A stretch of 64,000 bases of DNA, from positions 24,238-88,237 of the forward strand of contig NZ_ALAP01000055.1 in the NCBI RefSeq assembly GCF_000280905.1, written 5' to 3'. Each line of letters begins with the position of its first letter. The stretch's first letter is position 1. A model generated the notes under the pieces. That model did no database searches. It saw only the letters and a program-made list of their open reading frames with translations, and was not told where the DNA came from. Both the position numbers and the translations under genes were made by a program. This DNA comes from Streptomyces sp. AA1529 (GTDB taxonomy: Bacteria; Actinomycetota; Actinomycetes; Streptomycetales; Streptomycetaceae). Shown piece by piece: positions 53,674-61,575 of the stretch.

Positions 53674-53935
53674 CGGCGGAGCCCGACCCGTCGAGCGGTG
53701 GGGAGGCCCGTACAGCCGGGTGGACGGGCACGGCATCCGGCAGCGCACGGTCGCGGGTCGTACGGACGGCCGACCAGACCCTCGCGGCAGTGGGTGGTGC
53801 AGTTTTTCACCGCACCTGGAGATGAGACTCTCCGGTATCCCACTCGAAGAAAATCTGCACCCGCGAGAGTAGACATTGCAGGCCGCCGGGGGTAGCGTTC
53901 TTCTCGTACTCGCGGAGATCAGTTCGGCGGGGCAG

Positions 53936-54013
53936 ATGACGCAACTGCCCCGCACGCAGGTCGAGGAACGGCAGTTGAACGGTGTGGCCGAAAGTTGGGG
54001 GCTCCACCGTTGA
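53936..54013 (+). CDS. Possible 25-residue leader peptide
   Basis: ATG at 53936 opens MTQLPRTQVEERQLNGVAES and ends GLHR before a TGA. A GGCGGGG lies 4 nt upstream. Composition is normal for coding DNA. No family known. Confidence 0.3.
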   Translation: MTQLPRTQVEERQLNGVAESWGLHR

Positions 54014-54080
54014 CTGCCGGGCCGGGCGGCCCTCGGGGCCGCAGGCAGTTCTGCAAGATCAAGCAGTGCATGACAGAGCA

Positions 54081-54248
54081 GTGGAAAAGGAGGAGAGCAC
54101 CATCAGGATCGCCCGGGCAGGGCAGACCGCCCGGGTACCGCAGACCCCGGATTGGAAGGTGGTCCCCGGTCACGCAACCGCGATCCCTGCGCCGCCGTCC
54201 TGTCAGACCGCGGCGCGGAACACAGAAGCCGGTACAGACAGCCGGTAG
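54081..54248 (+). CDS. Possible 55-residue small protein with odd start
   Basis: The frame VEKEESTIRIARAGQTARVP...NTEAGTDSR is open from GTG 54081. The striking point is a very good ribosome site, AAAGGAGGAGAGCACC, placed right before an ATC codon (54111) in the same frame. The natural start would be there if ATC were a start codon or a mutated ATG. GC3 is about 78 percent, lower than neighbours. Function unknown. Confidence 0.35.
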   Translation: MEKEESTIRIARAGQTARVPQTPDWKVVPGHATAIPAPPSCQTAARNTEAGTDSR

Positions 54249-54265
54249 ATGGTGTTGACCCCCTC

Positions 54266-54297
54266 GGGGCCCTGGTGCCGCATGGCACCAGGGCCCC
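54266..54297 (+). promoter_or_regulatory. 14-bp hairpin before the MerR-like gene
   Basis: Left arm 54266-54279 and right arm 54284-54297 are perfectly complementary, with a 4-nt GCAT loop. It ends 15 nt before the GAGAGGTG ribosome site. It could be an attenuator, an mRNA-stability element, or a terminator for the small frame at 54081-54248. Confidence 0.65.
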
Positions 54298-54322
54298 TCG
54301 ACGCGTGAACCGAGAGGTGCCA

Positions 54323-54664
54323 GTGGCCGCAGACAAGCCCACCCCGTCGAGCAACCTCGACGACGATGACTACCCCGCCTACACCATGGGGCGGGCCGCC
54401 GAGATGCTCGGCACCACACCCGCCTTCCTGCGAGCCATCGGCGAAGCGAAGCTGATCGTGCCGCTGCGCTCGGAGGGGGGCCACCGCCGCTACTCCCGCT
54501 ACCAGCTGCGGCTGGCCACCCGGGCCCGCGAGCTGGTCGACCAGGGAACCTCCGTGGAGGCGGCCTGCCGCATCATCATCCTCGAGGACCAGCTCGAAGA
54601 GGCCCAGCGCATGAACGAACAGCTGCGCAACGGGAAGTCCCCGGACCCGCAGACCGACAGCTGA
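54323..54664 (+). CDS. MerR-like helix-turn-helix regulator
   Basis: A 113-residue protein: an acidic N-terminus, then YTMGRAAEMLGTTPAFLRAIGEAKLIVPLRSEGGHRRYSRYQLRLATRARELVDQGTSVEAACRIIILEDQLEEA, a MerR-type winged helix with a short coiled coil. It lacks an effector domain, like HspR or BldC-type regulators. GTG at 54323 follows GAGAGGTG. This gene lies directly upstream of a cold-shock gene in many Streptomyces, so a role in that response is possible but unproven. Confidence 0.85.
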   Translation: MAADKPTPSSNLDDDDYPAYTMGRAAEMLGTTPAFLRAIGEAKLIVPLRSEGGHRRYSRYQLRLATRARELVDQGTSVEAACRIIILEDQLEEAQRMNEQLRNGKSPDPQTDS

Positions 54665-55152
54665 AGCCTCCGCCGCGCTCTGCGCCTCGCCTTCCGGAGC
54701 GCCGGCAGCCGAGCCTCTCCCGCCCGAGCGGTTCATCCGGCCGCCGAGGCGGGGCCCGAGGCCGCGAACCGGGTGTCGACGCGGCCCTCGGTGCGGTCGC
54801 CGACGCCACCGGAACCGGGGGCCGACCGGTGGCGAGCGCCCCGCCTTTGGCCACGCCGGGACTTTCCGTCAACCGCCCGGACACCGAAATCTATTTCCGC
54901 CGCTACAGAAACACGAGTAATGCGCGAGGAGAAGTTATACCCCGGCGGACTCGGCGCGAGAAGCGGTCGTAACCCGCGAAGCCGCCGTGCTACGGTTGCA
55001 CCCAGTTGCAGTTGTGGTTCCCTGAGACTTCAAGCGCTCCTCCGGATCACCGGAATGAGCCTTGTGTTTACCCGTTACACGGAGGGTTATCATCGCGGCA
55101 ACCCTGGCTCCCGTGCAGTGCGGGTTCCGGGCACCGCTTTGAAGGAGATATT
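54665..55152. other. Cold-shock gene leader and upstream region
   Basis: A 488-bp region. The inverted repeat at 54756-54791 may end the MerR-like transcript. From about 54890 the DNA becomes less GC-rich (TACGGTTGCACCCAGTTGCAG, then GTGTTTACCCGTTACACGG) and probably holds the promoter and a long structured leader, as is usual for cold-shock genes. An overlapping frame 54773-55171 is not coding-like. Confidence 0.55.
54756..54791 (+). terminator. Imperfect hairpin after the MerR-like gene
   Basis: CCGAGGCCGC pairs with GCGGCCCTCGG, one bulged base, loop about 15 nt; 90 bp past the stop. Confidence 0.45.
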
Positions 55153-55356
55153 TTGGCTACTGGCACCGTGAAGTGGTTCAACGCGGAAAAGGGCTTCGGC
55201 TTCATCGAGCAGGAGGGTGGCGGCCCAGACGTGTTCGCCCACTTCTCGAACATCAACGCCACCGGCTTCCGCGAGCTGCTCGAAGGCCAGACAGTGAACT
55301 TCGATGTCACGCAGGGCCAGAAGGGCCTCCAGGCGGAGAACATCGTTCCCGCCTGA
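55153..55356 (+). CDS. Cold-shock protein, CspA family
   Basis: A 67-residue OB-fold protein. ATGTVKWFNAEKGFGFIEQEG carries RNP1 (KGFGFI), and DVFAHFSNI is RNP2; the end QKGLQAENIVPA is standard. It binds single-stranded RNA/DNA and melts mRNA structure at low temperature. The start is TTG at 55153, fixed by GAAGGAGATA just upstream and the family N-terminus. Followed by a terminator, then the DEAD-box helicase gene, a functional pairing for RNA unfolding. Confidence 0.97.
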   Translation: MATGTVKWFNAEKGFGFIEQEGGGPDVFAHFSNINATGFRELLEGQTVNFDVTQGQKGLQAENIVPA

Positions 55357-55370
55357 CGCTGACACGTACG

Positions 55371-55409
55371 ACGAGCTGGGGCACGCACTTGCGTGCGGCC
55401 CCGGCTCGT
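55371..55409 (+). terminator. Terminator of the cold-shock gene
   Basis: ACGAGC-T-GGGGC-ACGCA pairs with the facing TGCGTGCGGCCCCGGCTCGT over about 16 bp with one mismatch and a short loop, followed by TTGCGTTGTT. Confidence 0.8.
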
Positions 55410-55693
55410 TGCGTTGTTCCCCCGCTCACCCCGACAAGGGCGTGTGAGCGGCAGCGCAATCAGTTGTCATGTCGCCGAACGTGGAGCGGCACATGCCCCG
55501 CTCTGCACGGCTCACCCGCACCGTTGTTTTCCGACCGCCCCGGCGGGCAGCGGACCGGTGCATTTCCTGACGACTCCGTGGCTTTTCTGGTCACGGGTTG
55601 GTCGTCTTATTCTTCGGCTCGGTCTTGTGAATCCTTGTGCGGCGCATGCTGCGGTGAATTCCTCGATTCGTGCCGCATCGAGGAAGGTTCTGC
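55410..55693. other. Leader of the DEAD-box helicase gene
   Basis: A 284-bp region less GC-rich than its surroundings near 55570-55680, with a run of TTATTC/TTCTTCGG. It presumably holds the helicase promoter and a long 5' leader. No gene seen. Confidence 0.5.
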
Positions 55694-57154
55694 ATGAACC
55701 GTACTGCTCGCACCACTTCCGGCTCCTCCCGCGGACACGGCCGCGACGGCCGTCGCTCGCAGGCCGCTCACCGGGCCGGGCCCCCGCGTTCGGGCAATCG
55801 CCCGGCGCAGGGACGGCCCTCGGGCCCGCCGAAGGAGTTCGCACTGCCGGTCACCCACACCCCGCCGCTGCCGGCCGTCGAGACGTTCGCCGGCCTCGAC
55901 ATGCCCGACCGTCTCAAGGCCACGCTGCGCGCCCAGGGGATGAGCGCCCCGTTCCCCATCCAGGCAGCGACGCTGCCCAACGCGCTGGCCGGCCGGGACG
56001 TCCTGGGCCGCGGTCGCACCGGCTCGGGCAAGACGCTCGCCTTCGGTCTCGCTCTGCTGGCCCGAACCCATGGGCAGCGCGCCGAACCCCGGCATCCGCT
56101 GGGACTGGTCCTCGTCCCCACCCGGGAGCTGGCGCAGCAGGTGACCGCGGCACTCACCCCCTACGCACGCGCGCTGCGGCTGGGGCTCACCACCGTCGTG
56201 GGCGGCATGTCGATCAGCCGTCAGGCACGCGACCTCAAAGCCGGCAGCGAGATCGTGGTCGCCACCCCCGGCCGGCTCAAGGACCTCGTCGAACGCGGTG
56301 ACTGCGCGCTGGAGCAGGTGGCCGTCACGGTGCTGGACGAAGCCGACCAGATGGCCGACATGGGCTTCATGCCCCAGGTCACCCGCCTGCTCGACCAGGT
56401 ACGCGCCGACGGGCAACGGCTGCTGTTCTCCGCGACCTTGGACCGCAACGTCGACCTGCTGGTGCGCCGCTATCTGAGCGACCCGGTGGTCCACTCCGTC
56501 GACCCCTCCGCGGGCGCGGTGACCGCCATGGAGCACCACCTGCTGCATGTGCAGGGTGTCGACAAGCAAGCGGCGGTCACCGAGATCGCGGCCCGCGACG
56601 GGCGGGTGATCATGTTCTTGGACACCAAGCACGCGGTGGATCGGCTGACCCGGGACCTGCTGGCGGTCGGGGTGCGCGCCTCGGCCCTGCACGGCGGCAA
56701 GTCGCAGGGCCAGCGCACCCGGACCCTCGCCGGGTTCAAGTCCGGTCACGCGAACGTCCTGGTGGCCACCAACGTCGCGGCGCGCGGCATCCACGTCGAC
56801 AATCTCGACCTCGTCGTCAACGTCGACCCGCCGAATGATCACAAGGACTACCTGCACCGGGGCGGTCGCACCGCCCGCGCCGGGGAGTCGGGCACCGTCG
56901 TCACCCTGGTCCTCCCGGGGCAGCGACGTGGCATGAACCGCCTGATGGCGGACGCCTCCATCACGCCGGAACAGACCCGCGTCCGGGCCGGAGACGCCGA
57001 CCTGGAGCGCATCACCGGTGCGCGGAGGCCTTCGGGAGACCCGCTCACGGTCGCGGACACCGAACCGCCCAAGCCCGCCCCCGCGCAGCGGACACGGCGG
57101 GGCCGGCCCGCCGCCCGCCGGGGGCGCCGCTCCTCGTTCAGGACGGCCGCATAG
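55694..57154 (+). CDS. DEAD-box RNA helicase
   Basis: A 486-residue helicase. After a basic Ser/Arg/Gly-rich N-terminus: Q-motif region FAGLDMPDRLKATLRAQGMSAPFPIQ, motif I RTGSGKT, Ia PTRELA, II DEAD, III SAT, and the C-terminal VATNVAARGIHVDN and HRGGRTARAG motifs. The C-terminal tail is again Arg-rich (RNA-binding). ATG at 55694 follows AGGAAGG. Closest to RhlE/CsdA-type cold-adaptation helicases by context with the cold-shock gene. Confidence 0.95.
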   Translation: MNRTARTTSGSSRGHGRDGRRSQAAHRAGPPRSGNRPAQGRPSGPPKEFALPVTHTPPLPAVETFAGLDMPDRLKATLRAQGMSAPFPIQAATLPNALAGRDVLGRGRTGSGKTLAFGLALLARTHGQRAEPRHPLGLVLVPTRELAQQVTAALTPYARALRLGLTTVVGGMSISRQARDLKAGSEIVVATPGRLKDLVERGDCALEQVAVTVLDEADQMADMGFMPQVTRLLDQVRADGQRLLFSATLDRNVDLLVRRYLSDPVVHSVDPSAGAVTAMEHHLLHVQGVDKQAAVTEIAARDGRVIMFLDTKHAVDRLTRDLLAVGVRASALHGGKSQGQRTRTLAGFKSGHANVLVATNVAARGIHVDNLDLVVNVDPPNDHKDYLHRGGRTARAGESGTVVTLVLPGQRRGMNRLMADASITPEQTRVRAGDADLERITGARRPSGDPLTVADTEPPKPAPAQRTRRGRPAARRGRRSSFRTAA

Positions 57155-57434
57155 TCCTACATAGTCCCGGCCCTGGCCGTGCGGCAGGCCGGTTGGTCAC
57201 GGAGACGGCATCGGGGGGCAGCTCCCGTGTCGTGGATGAGCAATCGGCCTGCTGGGACGGGGACGCACCGGACCACCTCATCCGGGGCATCCGCAGCCCG
57301 CGTGGAGGCTTGCTGCCGGTGTGCCGCGGACGACAGGACCGTACGGCACCGGCCGCGGCCGTAGGTCCCGGGGCGCGGGCCGGGTGCGACCGGCGTCCGA
57401 TGCGGGTGCGAGCGCGGCGTGTGACGCTGCTCGT

Positions 57435-57848
57435 ATGACGGAGACGACACCCGCCGGCCCTCCCGGCGACCCCCGTGACCAGGCGTTCACCGCCGCCGAG
57501 TGGGAGTACCTGACCTCCCAGCGGCTGGGGCGGCTGGCGACGGTGGACTCCCACGGCCAGCCGCAGAACAACCCGGTCGGCTTCTTCCCGCAGCAGGACG
57601 GCACCATCCTGGTGGGCGGCTATGCGCTGGGGACGACGAAGAAGTGGCGCAACCTGCGGGCGCAGCCCCGGCTCGCCCTCGTGGTGGACGACATCGTCAG
57701 CTTCTCGCCGTGGCGGGTGCGCGGCGTGGAGGTGCGGGGCGTCGCCGAACTGCGCGAGGGGCCGCACGGGCTCGGCCCGCACTTCAGCGAGGAGCTGATC
57801 GTCGTCCACCCGCGCCGGGTGCTCAGCTGGGGGCTGGAGGAGGCGTGA
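57435..57848 (+). CDS. PPOX-class F420-dependent oxidoreductase-like protein
   Basis: A 137-residue split-barrel flavin/deazaflavin-fold protein: FTAAEWEYLTSQRLGRLATVDSHGQPQNNPVGFF, GTTKKWRNLRAQPRLALVVDDI, PWRVRGVEVRGVAEL, HPRRVLSWGL. The pattern belongs to the PPOX-class F420-dependent family common in actinobacteria; substrate unknown. ATG at 57435. Its 3' end overlaps the convergent AdaA-AlkA gene by 26 bp. Confidence 0.88.
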   Translation: MTETTPAGPPGDPRDQAFTAAEWEYLTSQRLGRLATVDSHGQPQNNPVGFFPQQDGTILVGGYALGTTKKWRNLRAQPRLALVVDDIVSFSPWRVRGVEVRGVAELREGPHGLGPHFSEELIVVHPRRVLSWGLEEA

Positions 57849-59343
57849 GTCCGGTCGCGTGCCACAGGTGGTGCAGCGCGTAGGAGCGCCAGGGGCGCCA
57901 CCGGTCGGCCTGCCCGGCCTCCGCACCGATCAGCGCCAGCCCGTGCCGCACTCCCGCGTCGCCGGGGAGGAAGACGTCCGGGTCGCCCAGGGCGCGCATC
58001 CGGATGTATCCCGCCGTCCACGGACCGATTCCGGGGAGCGCCAGCAGGGCGCGCTCGGTCTCCTCCCGGTCGGCGCCGGGGTCGAGCACGACGGTGCCGT
58101 CCGCGAGTGCCGCCGCGACGGTCCGGATGGTGCGGCGGCGGGTCCGCGGCATGCCCAGTTCGCCCAGCGGCGCCTCGGCGAGCGTTCCGGCGTCCGGGAA
58201 CAGGTGGGTGAGGGTGCCGTCCGGGGCCGCCAGCGGTTTCCCGTAGCCGGCGACCAGCGTGCCGCCCAGCGTCCGGGCGGCGCCCACGGTGACCTGCTGG
58301 CCGAGTACGGCGCGGACCGCCAGCTCGTGTGTGTCGGCGGCGCCGGGTGAGCGCAGCCCGGGTGTCCGGGAGACGAGCGAGCCCAGGTCCGGCTCGCCGC
58401 CGAGCCGCTCGCCGACCGCGTAGGGGTCCGCGTCCAGGTCGAAGAGGCGCCGCACGCGCTGCACGGCGGTCGTCAGGTCCCGCAGGTCGCCCAGGTGCAG
58501 CCGGCAGTCCAGCCAGCCCTTGCCGCTGCGCGCCGCGCACTCGTCGACCTCGGCGATCCCGATGCCGTAGGGCAGGTTCAGGGTCCGCCGGTAGGTGCGG
58601 CCGCCGGGGGCGCCCCGCATCTCCTCGACGCCCGGTACGGCGCGGCGGGCCAGGAAGCCGAAGACCTGTCCGGTGTCGTAGCCGCCGCGGTAGGCGAGCC
58701 GCAGCGGAACCCCGGCGACGGCCGCGCCCCCGTGCGCCGCCGCCTCGCGTGCCTCGGGGCGGCCCGCGGGGCCGTGTCCGCCGCGTGCGGAGGCCGCGCG
58801 CAGTGCGCTCGGGGTGCGCGCGTAGATCTCGCGGACGGTGTCGTTGAACTGCCGGACGCTGGCGAATCCGGCGGCGAACGCGATCTGGGTGACGGGCAGC
58901 GGCGTGGTCTGGAGCAGCACCCGGGCGGTGTGTGCCCGCTGGGCCCGGGCCAGGGCCACGGGGCCGGCGCCGAGTTCGGTGGTGAGCTGGCGCTGCACCT
59001 GGCGGGAGCTGTAGCCCAGCCGCCGGGAGAGGCCGGCCACGCCCTCGCGGTCCACCACCCCGTCGGAGATCATCCGCATCGCGCGGCCCACCAGGTCGGC
59101 GCGTACGTTCCACTCGGCGGAGCCGGGTACCGCGTCCGGGCGGCATCGGCGGCAGGCGCGGAAGCCCGCGGCCTGGGCCGCCGCCGCGGTGGGGTAGAAG
59201 CGGACGTTCTCCCGCTTGGGGGTCACCGCGGGGCAGCTCGGCCGGCAGTAGATCCCGGTGGTGCGTACCCCGAGGAAGAACACTCCGTCGAAGCGCGCGT
59301 CTCTGCTGCGTACCGCCTCGTACCTGCTGTCTTCTGTGGTCAC
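57823..59343 (-). CDS. AdaA-AlkA fusion: alkylation-response activator and 3-methyladenine DNA glycosylase
   Basis: A 506-residue fusion. Residues 1-80: Ada methyl-phosphotriester domain with four zinc Cys (CRPSC, CRRC), the acceptor Cys among them. Residues 85-190: AraC-type DNA-binding helices (LSRRLGYSSRQVQRQL, ITQIAFAAGF-like VTQIAFAAGFASVRQFND). Residues 205-506: AlkA-type glycosylase with ADTHELAVRAVLGQQVTVGAAR, helix-hairpin-helix LLALPGIGPWTAGYIRMRALG and catalytic Asp in VFLPGD. It removes alkylated bases and senses phosphotriesters to switch on repair genes. Third of a likely operon with RsgA and a hypothetical gene. Confidence 0.93.
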   Translation of the reverse strand: MTTEDSRYEAVRSRDARFDGVFFLGVRTTGIYCRPSCPAVTPKRENVRFYPTAAAAQAAGFRACRRCRPDAVPGSAEWNVRADLVGRAMRMISDGVVDREGVAGLSRRLGYSSRQVQRQLTTELGAGPVALARAQRAHTARVLLQTTPLPVTQIAFAAGFASVRQFNDTVREIYARTPSALRAASARGGHGPAGRPEAREAAAHGGAAVAGVPLRLAYRGGYDTGQVFGFLARRAVPGVEEMRGAPGGRTYRRTLNLPYGIGIAEVDECAARSGKGWLDCRLHLGDLRDLTTAVQRVRRLFDLDADPYAVGERLGGEPDLGSLVSRTPGLRSPGAADTHELAVRAVLGQQVTVGAARTLGGTLVAGYGKPLAAPDGTLTHLFPDAGTLAEAPLGELGMPRTRRRTIRTVAAALADGTVVLDPGADREETERALLALPGIGPWTAGYIRMRALGDPDVFLPGDAGVRHGLALIGAEAGQADRWRPWRSYALHHLWHATGLTPPPAPS

Positions 59344-59376
59344 GTGCTCCAGTGTGGAAGAGCGCCGGGCCGGGGG

Positions 59377-60006
59377 CTAGCGGGAATCGGACGGCGCCGT
59401 CGGTGCGTCCCCGGGCGGTTGCGGACCGACCGGGAGGCGCTGCAGCAGCCCCCAGGTGAACTCCGCGACGACCGCGTGCGGGGTGCCGGCGCGGTCCGGC
59501 GCCGTGCAGGCGAGCCGCTGGCGGTTGGGGGCCGAGCCCTCGCGCGGCTGCGCGGGCTGGAAGGCGCGGGCTGCCTCGTCGACGGTGCAGGACCAGGGCA
59601 CCAGGTCCTCGACGGTGCGCAGCCGGGGCCCGGGGGCGCCGGGGGCGCGCACCAGCCACGCGTTCCAGGCGGGCCCGCCGCCGGGCGCGCTCAGCACCTC
59701 GAAGCGCAGGTCGGTCCAGAGCGGCAGGGTCCAGGAGCGCGCCCGGCACACCAGGTCCCCGAGCCGGCGCTGCTCGGTGCGCTCGGGCGGGCCGAGGACC
59801 GCACGGTAGGGCGCGGAGGCGCCGCGGGGTGCGTGGAGCATCGCCTGCCAGCGTCTGTGGGCCTCGCGCATGGCCGCCCGGTCGACGCCGAGTTCCCGCA
59901 GCGCCGCGTCCACCCTGCCGGGCTGGAAGTCCGCCATCCTGCGCAGCAGCACGAGCTGGAACTCCAGCGCGCCGAACGCCGCCGGGGAGCCGGCCGGGAG
60001 GCCCAT
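59377..60006 (-). CDS. Hypothetical protein between rsgA and adaA-alkA
   Basis: A 209-residue soluble protein: AAFGALEFQLVLLRRMADFQPGRVDAALRELGVDRAAMREAHRRWQAML at the start, then RSWTLPLWTDLRFEVL, and PHAVVAEFTWGLLQRLP at the end. No known domain that I can name. Spacing of 78 bp after rsgA and 33 bp before adaA-alkA suggests cotranscription. Confidence 0.7.
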   Translation of the reverse strand: MGLPAGSPAAFGALEFQLVLLRRMADFQPGRVDAALRELGVDRAAMREAHRRWQAMLHAPRGASAPYRAVLGPPERTEQRRLGDLVCRARSWTLPLWTDLRFEVLSAPGGGPAWNAWLVRAPGAPGPRLRTVEDLVPWSCTVDEAARAFQPAQPREGSAPNRQRLACTAPDRAGTPHAVVAEFTWGLLQRLPVGPQPPGDAPTAPSDSR

Positions 60007-60084
60007 CAGGCGGGTGGCCGGGGTGGCGGGTGCGACAGCATGGTGGGGACGGTACCAACCGCCCCCACCATGCTCTCCGGTGCG

Positions 60085-61269
60085 CTACGCCTTGCGGCGC
60101 GGGCCGCGCTTGCGCTCGCTCTGGTGGCGGCCGAGCTCCTGGCGCTGTTTGAACAGCTTGCGCTGCTGGGCGCGCAGCCGGGCGTCCGTGCGGGCGGCCA
60201 GCCGGGTGTTCTCGCGCAGCAGCTTGCGGTAGCTGTGCAGGCGCCGTTCGGGCAGCATGCCGCTCTCCACCGCGGCGAGCACCGCGCATCCGGGCTCCGC
60301 CTCGTGGGCGCAGTCCTGGAAGCGGCAGTCGGCGGCGAGCTCCTCGATCTCGGAGAACGCCTGGCCGAGCCCCTCCTCGGCGTCCCACAGCCCGACGCCC
60401 CGCAGTCCGGGGGTGTCGATGAGGACGCCGCCACCGCGCTCCGCGGCCAGCGGCAGCAGATTGCGGGTGGTGGTGGTGTGCCGGCCCTTGCCGTCCTGGT
60501 CCCGGATGGCCTGCACACGCTGCGTCCGGTGCCCCAGCAGCGCGTTGGCCAGCGAGGACTTGCCCGCCCCCGACTGGCCGAGCAGCGCCGTGGTGCCGCC
60601 CGCGAGGACGGTCGCGAGGGGGGCGAGCCCCTGGCCGTTCCGGGCGCTGACGGGCAGTACCCGGACGCCCGGGGCGGAGGTCTCCGCGTCGGCGACCAGG
60701 TGCGCGACGGTGGCCTCGTCGGGTACGAGGTCCGCCTTGGTGAGGACGAGCAGCGGCTGCGCGCCGCTGCTCCAGGCCAACGAGACGAACCGCTCGATCC
60801 GGCCCAGGTCCAGCTCCGCGTCGAGGGACACGGCGATCAGCGCGTGGTCCACGTTGGCGGCCAGGACCTGGCCCTCGGAGCGCTTGGAGGAGGCGGAGCG
60901 GACGAAGGCGGTACGCCGGGGCAGCAGGGTGCGGACGTAGGGCGGGGCGCCGGTGGCGTCGACGACCGCCCAGTCGCCGGTGCACACGACCCGCATCGGG
61001 TCGCGCGGGACGACGTACTCGGTGTCGGCGCGCAGGGTGCCCGCCGGGGTGACCAGATCGCACTGGCCGCGGTCGACCCGCACCACCCTGCCGGGCAGCG
61101 GGTCGGGCCCGGCGGTGGCCGGGTCCGCGGTCGCCCGCAGGAACTCGGCCTGCCATCCGGCGTCCCAGCCGTAGGCGGCCAGCGCCGGGTGCTCAGGGTG
61201 TACGGGGGTGTTGATCGTGTTGTGTGACGTGCTCTGCGACGTGCTGGGTGACAAGGGAAAACCCTTCAC
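60085..61269 (-). CDS. rsgA: Ribosome small-subunit-dependent GTPase A
   Basis: A 394-residue circularly permuted GTPase assisting late 30S maturation. N-terminal OB-fold (RVVRVDRGQCDLVTPAGTLRADTEYVVPRD), then G-motifs in permuted order: TKAD (G4), VSARNGQGL (G5), GQSGAGKSSL (G1), TTTTR (G2), DTPG (G3). Zinc site CRFQDCAHEAEPGC and a Lys/Arg-rich C-terminal tail follow. GTG at 61269. Longer N-terminus than the E. coli form. First gene of the possible operon with the hypothetical and AdaA-AlkA genes. Confidence 0.95.
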   Translation of the reverse strand: MKGFPLSPSTSQSTSHNTINTPVHPEHPALAAYGWDAGWQAEFLRATADPATAGPDPLPGRVVRVDRGQCDLVTPAGTLRADTEYVVPRDPMRVVCTGDWAVVDATGAPPYVRTLLPRRTAFVRSASSKRSEGQVLAANVDHALIAVSLDAELDLGRIERFVSLAWSSGAQPLLVLTKADLVPDEATVAHLVADAETSAPGVRVLPVSARNGQGLAPLATVLAGGTTALLGQSGAGKSSLANALLGHRTQRVQAIRDQDGKGRHTTTTRNLLPLAAERGGGVLIDTPGLRGVGLWDAEEGLGQAFSEIEELAADCRFQDCAHEAEPGCAVLAAVESGMLPERRLHSYRKLLRENTRLAARTDARLRAQQRKLFKQRQELGRHQSERKRGPRRKA

Positions 61270-61575
61270 ATGGGTGGCCCCGGCCCGGTGCAGGAAAGGT
61301 TTGCCGGTTCAGCCGGTGGCCACGGAGGTGGGTGTGACGGACTGGATGCGGGCAGCGCCCGGCGCGGTGACAGCCATCGGTCGCACCTCCGTTCTCGTCG
61401 CAGAGCACGGCGGTCGTGGTGCCGCCGTGCGGAATGCGAGGACAGTAGCGGGCTCCGACATCCGCCCGCCACTGCTTTTCCGGCTTCCCTCCTGCGCGTT
61501 CTCCGGCGCCCCTCCCGCGTGCCGCCGCCGCGCGGCCGCCCGCGCCCTCCGCGGCGGTACCCGGCCGCCCGGCGG
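61270..61575. other. Gap between YihY and rsgA genes
   Basis: A 306-bp region holding the rsgA promoter (minus strand) and the end of the YihY transcript. I see no clear -35/-10 pair, hairpin or gene. Confidence 0.4.

Larger units (their letters stand above)
53674..54322. other. Long leader region of the MerR-like regulator
   Basis: A 649-bp region without a large gene. It contains two small frames that may be translated (53936-54013 and 54081-54248), and a strong hairpin at 54266-54297 right before the ribosome site of the next gene. The 53810-53940 part is less GC-rich than average and probably holds the promoter. Confidence 0.55.

Noticed and set aside
54773..55171. 132-codon frame before the cold-shock gene
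   Set aside because: It overlaps the promoter/leader and a likely terminator, has no ribosome site and no family resemblance.
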